Source: an uncultured Acidocella sp. (GTDB lineage: Bacteria > Pseudomonadota > Alphaproteobacteria > Acetobacterales > Acetobacteraceae). Taken from it: a stretch of DNA of 64,000 nt. Made by a program: the position numbers and the translations under genes. Below the pieces are notes generated by a model, which was given only the letters and a program-made list of their open reading frames with translations, searched no databases and had not been told where the DNA came from. Below are positions 61,071-64,000 of this stretch, piece after piece. Position 1 is the stretch's first letter, and every line of letters starts with the position of its first letter. The DNA lies in NCBI RefSeq assembly GCF_946222605.1, contig NZ_CAMIIE010000012.1, positions 1-64,000 on the forward strand, in the 5' to 3' direction.

Positions 61071-62939
61071 ATGAGTGTTCTGCGCCTTGAAGACCTGTCC
61101 TTCTCCATCGCCGGCCGGCCGCTGCTGGAGCATGCCGCGCTGCTGCTGGATGAGGGCAAGCATGTCGGGCTGATCGGCCGCAACGGGGCGGGCAAATCCA
61201 CGCTGCTGAAGCTGATCGCCGGGGTGCTGCGCCCGGATGGCGGCAAGGTGATGCTCGGCAACCGGGTGCGGCTTGGCTATGTGGCGCAGGAAGCGCCGGG
61301 TGGGACGATCACTCCGCTGGAGGTGGTGTTGGCCGCCGATACCGAGCGCGCTTCATTGCTGGCGGCCGCCGAAAACCCCGCCACCCCTGCGGAAAAGCTG
61401 GCCGAAATCCATGAGCGGCTGCTGGCCATCCAGGCCGATAGCGCGCCCGCCCGCGCGGCGGGCATCCTCGCCGGGCTGGGCTTTAACGAGGAGTGGCAGG
61501 CGCGGCCGATGAGTTGCTATTCCGGCGGCTGGCGCATGCGCGTGGCGCTCGCCGCGGTGTTGTTCGCCGAGCCGGATCTGCTGCTGCTCGATGAGCCGAC
61601 CAACCATCTGGATCTGGAAGCCACCCTCTGGCTGGAAGGCTATTTGCAGAAATTCCCCGGCGCCATCCTGCTGGTCAGCCATGACCGCCAGCTTCTGGAC
61701 AAGGCGGTGGAGGCGACGGTGCATCTGGAAGGTGGCAAGCTCAACCTCACCCCGGGCGGCTTCGCGGAATTTGTGCGGATCAAGACCGAGCGCGCCATGC
61801 AGCAGGCCCGGGCCGCCGAGCGTGTTGCCGCCCAGCGCGCCCATATGCAGGCCTTCGTCGACCGTTTCCGCGCCAAGGCCACCAAGGCCCGCCAGGCGCA
61901 GAGCCGGTTGAAGGCGCTGGAGAAGCTGCCGCAGATTGAATCGGTGGTGGAGGCGCAAGCCGTGCCCTTCTCCTTCCCCTCGCCGGAAGAATTGCCGCCG
62001 CCGATGCTGCAGCTGGAAGGCGTGGATATCGGCTATGACGGCAAGGCGGTGCTCAGCGGCGTCTCGCTGCGGATCGATATGGAAGACCGCATCGCGCTGC
62101 TCGGCCAGAACGGCAACGGCAAATCGACCCTGGCGAAGCTGCTGGCGGGGCGCTTGCACGCGCTGCGCGGGCGGGAATTCCGGGTGAAAGGGCTGCGCGT
62201 GGGCTATTTCGCCCAGCATCAGGAGGATGATCTGGTGCTGAGCGGCACGCCCTATGACCATCTCGCCCGCGCGCTGCCGCAAGCGCTGCCCGCCCAGCTG
62301 CGGGCGCAGGCGGCGCGCTTCGGGCTGGATGCGGACCGGGTGAATACGCCGGTCGGCCAGATGTCAGGCGGCGAGAAAGCCCGGCTGCTGCTGGCGCTGG
62401 CGACGCGCGATGCCCCGCATCTCCTGATCCTCGACGAGCCGACCAACCATCTCGACATCGATGCGCGAGATTCGCTGATCAAGGCGCTGACGGATTTCGA
62501 GGGGGCGGTGATTTTGATCAGCCATGACCCTTATATCGTCGAGCTGGCGGCGGATAGGCTGCTGCTGGTGGGACAAGGCAAGGTGACGCCGTTTGAGGGC
62601 GATCTCGCCGCCTATGCCGCCACCATGTCCGAGCGCGCCGCCCCCGCCCAGGCGAAGAAAGCCGAGGAGAAAAAGAACGACAAGGCCGAGCGCGCCCAGG
62701 CCCGCGCCCGCCTGGCGCCACTGCAAAAGGCGGCGAAGGCGGCGGAGAGCGCGTTGAACAAGCTGACGGCGGAAAAGGCGCTGCTGGAGGGCAAGCTGGC
62801 CGATCAGGGGATTTACGCGGCCTCCAAGGCCGCCGAGCTGAGCAAGATCACGCTGCGGCTGGGACAGCTGAAAGGCGAGATCGAGGATGCGGAACTGGCC
62901 TGGCTGGCGGCGGCGGAAGCGCTGGAAGCGGCGGCCTAG
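61071..62939 (+). CDS. ABC-F family ATPase (Uup/YheS type)
   Basis: 622 aa with two ABC domains and no membrane part. First domain: GRNGAGKSTLLK, YSGGWRMRVALA, LLLDEPTNHLD. Second: GQNGNGKSTLAK, MSGGEKARLLLA, LILDEPTNHLD. The interdomain linker has the ABC-F arginine/lysine-rich helix (RFRAKATKARQAQSRLKALEKL). A C-terminal coiled coil (EKKNDKAERAQARARLAPLQKA...) resembles Uup. Members act on the ribosome or in DNA maintenance; which one cannot be told. The TAG stop is part of a CTAG repeat end. Confidence 0.92.
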   Translation: MSVLRLEDLSFSIAGRPLLEHAALLLDEGKHVGLIGRNGAGKSTLLKLIAGVLRPDGGKVMLGNRVRLGYVAQEAPGGTITPLEVVLAADTERASLLAAAENPATPAEKLAEIHERLLAIQADSAPARAAGILAGLGFNEEWQARPMSCYSGGWRMRVALAAVLFAEPDLLLLDEPTNHLDLEATLWLEGYLQKFPGAILLVSHDRQLLDKAVEATVHLEGGKLNLTPGGFAEFVRIKTERAMQQARAAERVAAQRAHMQAFVDRFRAKATKARQAQSRLKALEKLPQIESVVEAQAVPFSFPSPEELPPPMLQLEGVDIGYDGKAVLSGVSLRIDMEDRIALLGQNGNGKSTLAKLLAGRLHALRGREFRVKGLRVGYFAQHQEDDLVLSGTPYDHLARALPQALPAQLRAQAARFGLDADRVNTPVGQMSGGEKARLLLALATRDAPHLLILDEPTNHLDIDARDSLIKALTDFEGAVILISHDPYIVELAADRLLLVGQGKVTPFEGDLAAYAATMSERAAPAQAKKAEEKKNDKAERAQARARLAPLQKAAKAAESALNKLTAEKALLEGKLADQGIYAASKAAELSKITLRLGQLKGEIEDAELAWLAAAEALEAAA

Positions 62940-62982
62940 ACCAATAAGCGTTTGGGTTGAGGCGCCAAAACATAAATAAGGC
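62936..62982 (+). repeat. Half copy of the CTAG-ended repeat
   Basis: CTAGACCAATAAGCGTTTGGGTTGAGGCGCC...CATAAATA aligns with the first ~47 bases of the 106-bp repeat (CTAGAGCAATATGTGTTTAGGTTGACGCGCC...AATAAACAC). The second half is missing. The CTAG again supplies the stop codon of the preceding gene. Confidence 0.7.
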
Positions 62983-63124
62983 GGGCGGGTGTTGCCCCCC
63001 TCTCTCGCCAAAATCAGACAGACCCTCGCACCAGGTGAATGCAGCCGTACCAGGACATTATGATCCGGTAAGACAGCGTTTTTTCGCGCGCCGCGCCGGG
63101 CGAAAATCTCCTATAGGGTTGCGG

Positions 63125-63706
63125 ATGATCCGCTTCAGCAAAGCCCGCCTCGCCGCGGCCGTTTTCGCTCTGAGCTGCTTCACTGGCCTGCAGGCGCGCG
63201 CCGCCGAGATGGCCGGCGTGCAATTGCCGGACAGCCAGACGCTGGGCGCTCGCCAATTGCAGCTCAACGGCATGGGTCTGCGCACCTATTCGCTGTTTCA
63301 CGTGCATATCTATGTCGCCGGGCTGTATCTGACGCATCCGAGCGGCAACGCCGCCGATATCCTGAATTCCGACTCGCCGAAAATCCTGCAGCTGCATTTC
63401 GTGCATAATGTCGCCGCGCCGCAGGTCCGCAAGGCCTGGGCCACCGGGCTGGCGGCGAACTGCCAGGCCCCGTGCAGCCTCAATCAAGCCGAGCTGAGCC
63501 GGTTTCTCGGCTCGCTGCACGCGGTTTCCGCCGGCGAGACGGTGACGTTCATCTTCCAGCACGACGAGGCCGACGCCTATGAGAACAGCCAATATCTCGG
63601 CCAGATCGCGGATCCGAACTTCGCCAAATTGATTTTGGCCATGTTCATCGGCCCGCATGTGCAGGCCCCCGGGCTGAAGCGCGCGCTGCTCGGCCAGACG
63701 GGTTAG
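63125..63706 (+). CDS. Secreted chalcone-isomerase-like protein
   Basis: 193 aa with a signal peptide (FSKARLAAAVFALSCFTGLQARAAEM). LPDSQTLGARQLQLNGMGLRTYSLFHVHIYVAGLYLTHPSGNAADILNSDSPKILQLHFVHNV matches the bacterial chalcone isomerase-like domain, which includes a conserved arginine-free beta sheet. It is probably periplasmic. The family is widespread in proteobacteria with no agreed function. Starts 185 bp after the ABC-F gene. Stop TAG is followed by AGCGG, reminiscent of a repeat end. Confidence 0.8.
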   Translation: MIRFSKARLAAAVFALSCFTGLQARAAEMAGVQLPDSQTLGARQLQLNGMGLRTYSLFHVHIYVAGLYLTHPSGNAADILNSDSPKILQLHFVHNVAAPQVRKAWATGLAANCQAPCSLNQAELSRFLGSLHAVSAGETVTFIFQHDEADAYENSQYLGQIADPNFAKLILAMFIGPHVQAPGLKRALLGQTG

Positions 63707-63781
63707 AGCGGATATTGCCCTGATTGATTTTTCCGCGCCTTGTCTCAGATAGAGACGAGGATCTGTGGAGATGAGACCGAC

Positions 63782-64000
63782 ATGACGGAAGACAACGCCG
63801 CCCCGGCCGGGACCTGGCTGCGCGAGGGGCAGGCGGGGATGAGCCGGACCCAAGGCTATTGCAGCCTCGCCGCAGTGGCGCTGCTGGCCCTGGCCGGGCT
63901 GTTCACCTTGCGTGAGTTTCTCCCCGCCTTGGCCTGGACGGCGATTTTTTCCATCGCGCTGTGGCCGGCCTTCCGCCGGAGCGCCGCGCGCTGGCCCGGG
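63782..64000 (+). CDS. AI-2E-family transporter, N-terminal fragment (3' end outside window)
   Basis: 73 codons from the ATG at 63782 to the window edge. After a short cytoplasmic N-terminus come hydrophobic segments CSLAAVALLALAGLFTL and FLPALAWTAIFSIALWPAF, which match the first two helices of AI-2E/PerM-type membrane proteins. Only the beginning is visible, so the assignment is tentative. Upstream GGAGATGAGACCGAC may include the ribosome site. Confidence 0.6.
   Translation, partial: MTEDNAAPAGTWLREGQAGMSRTQGYCSLAAVALLALAGLFTLREFLPALAWTAIFSIALWPAFRRSAARWPG

Noticed and set aside
63294..63305. Possible second parS (TGTTTCACGTGC)
   Set aside because: Only the left half matches, and it encodes the conserved SLFHVHIY of the chalcone-isomerase-like protein.
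63703..63740. Possible further CTAG-type repeat after the chalcone-isomerase-like gene
   Set aside because: Only TAGAGC and a few bases match; no stem or linker of the family could be found.

Overview
The window is high-GC, densely coded DNA with short intergenic gaps. It carries an Lpt/LptD-SurA envelope block, HtpG, DapF, FtsY, MreB, a B. subtilis-type PurF with propeptide, and flagellar export genes, and it has no plasmid or phage genes. This looks like the chromosome of an alphaproteobacterium, most likely a flagellated member of the Acetobacteraceae (Acidocella/Acidiphilium-like). The placement is inferred from protein character and gene content and could not be tested by alignment. No rRNA, tRNA or CRISPR was seen.

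Layout. 1-4.5 kb: 3' end of a HAD hydrolase, a zinc-ribbon methyltransferase, a DUF255 thioredoxin-domain protein whose last codons contain a canonical 16-bp parS site, and a small [2Fe-2S] protein. 4.6-6.1 kb: an APC permease. 6.2-12.2 kb: flagellar genes. flhB-fliR-fliQ and the last ~59 codons of fliP lie on the minus strand and abut, head to head, a flagellin that has also lost its 5' part. fliD-fliS-flgM-flgN follow on the plus strand. 12.4-24 kb: rpmE, an esterase, cidA/cidB-like genes, an acyltransferase, a TIM-barrel/SDR pair, manganese catalase, DNA polymerase IV, a flavin reductase, gshB, msrB and a large glycine/serine/threonine-rich RTX-like secreted protein behind an AT-rich leader. 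24.4-36.5 kb: ClC channel, rsmA, htpG, two tandem glycine-zipper lipoproteins, mreB, an AsmA protein, and dapF-ftsY-lipoprotein. 36.7-50.1 kb: adenine deaminase, a cobW-pabB-pabC run, three polysaccharide genes, a chemoreceptor, purF and a class III aminotransferase homologue that lacks the PLP lysine. 50.4-56.7 kb: lptF-lptG-lptD-surA-DedA, an LPS/outer-membrane assembly operon. 56.9-64 kb: a DeoR regulator, a CtaG-like protein, an Lrp regulator, an FAD oxidoreductase, ndk, an ABC-F ATPase, a chalcone-isomerase-like secreted protein and the start of an AI-2E-family transporter.

Two families of structured intergenic repeats are the most unusual content. The first is a ~106-bp element ending in CTAGAG/CTCTAG. 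Two copies 24.6 kb apart are identical and inverted (22461-22566 and 47179-47284), a third is intact but diverged (36502-36607), a fourth is strongly diverged (33493-33600), and a half-copy lies at 62936. The CTAG ends supply stop codons: the copy at 47179-47284 terminates both the chemoreceptor gene and purF. The second is a ~130-bp cassette with outer arms TAAAAGTTTTTGGGG/CCCCAAAAACTTTTA enclosing up to three hairpins. Hairpin sequences change between copies while pairing is kept, and shortened versions contain only the last hairpin. At 36.5-36.7 kb the two families are joined, with a 106-bp element replacing the left half of a cassette. Both families sit at gene 3' ends and probably act in transcription termination or mRNA 3'-end protection. 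How they spread is unknown.

The fliP/flagellin joint is either a real deletion that would disable the flagellum or an assembly chimera, and sequence alone cannot decide between them.
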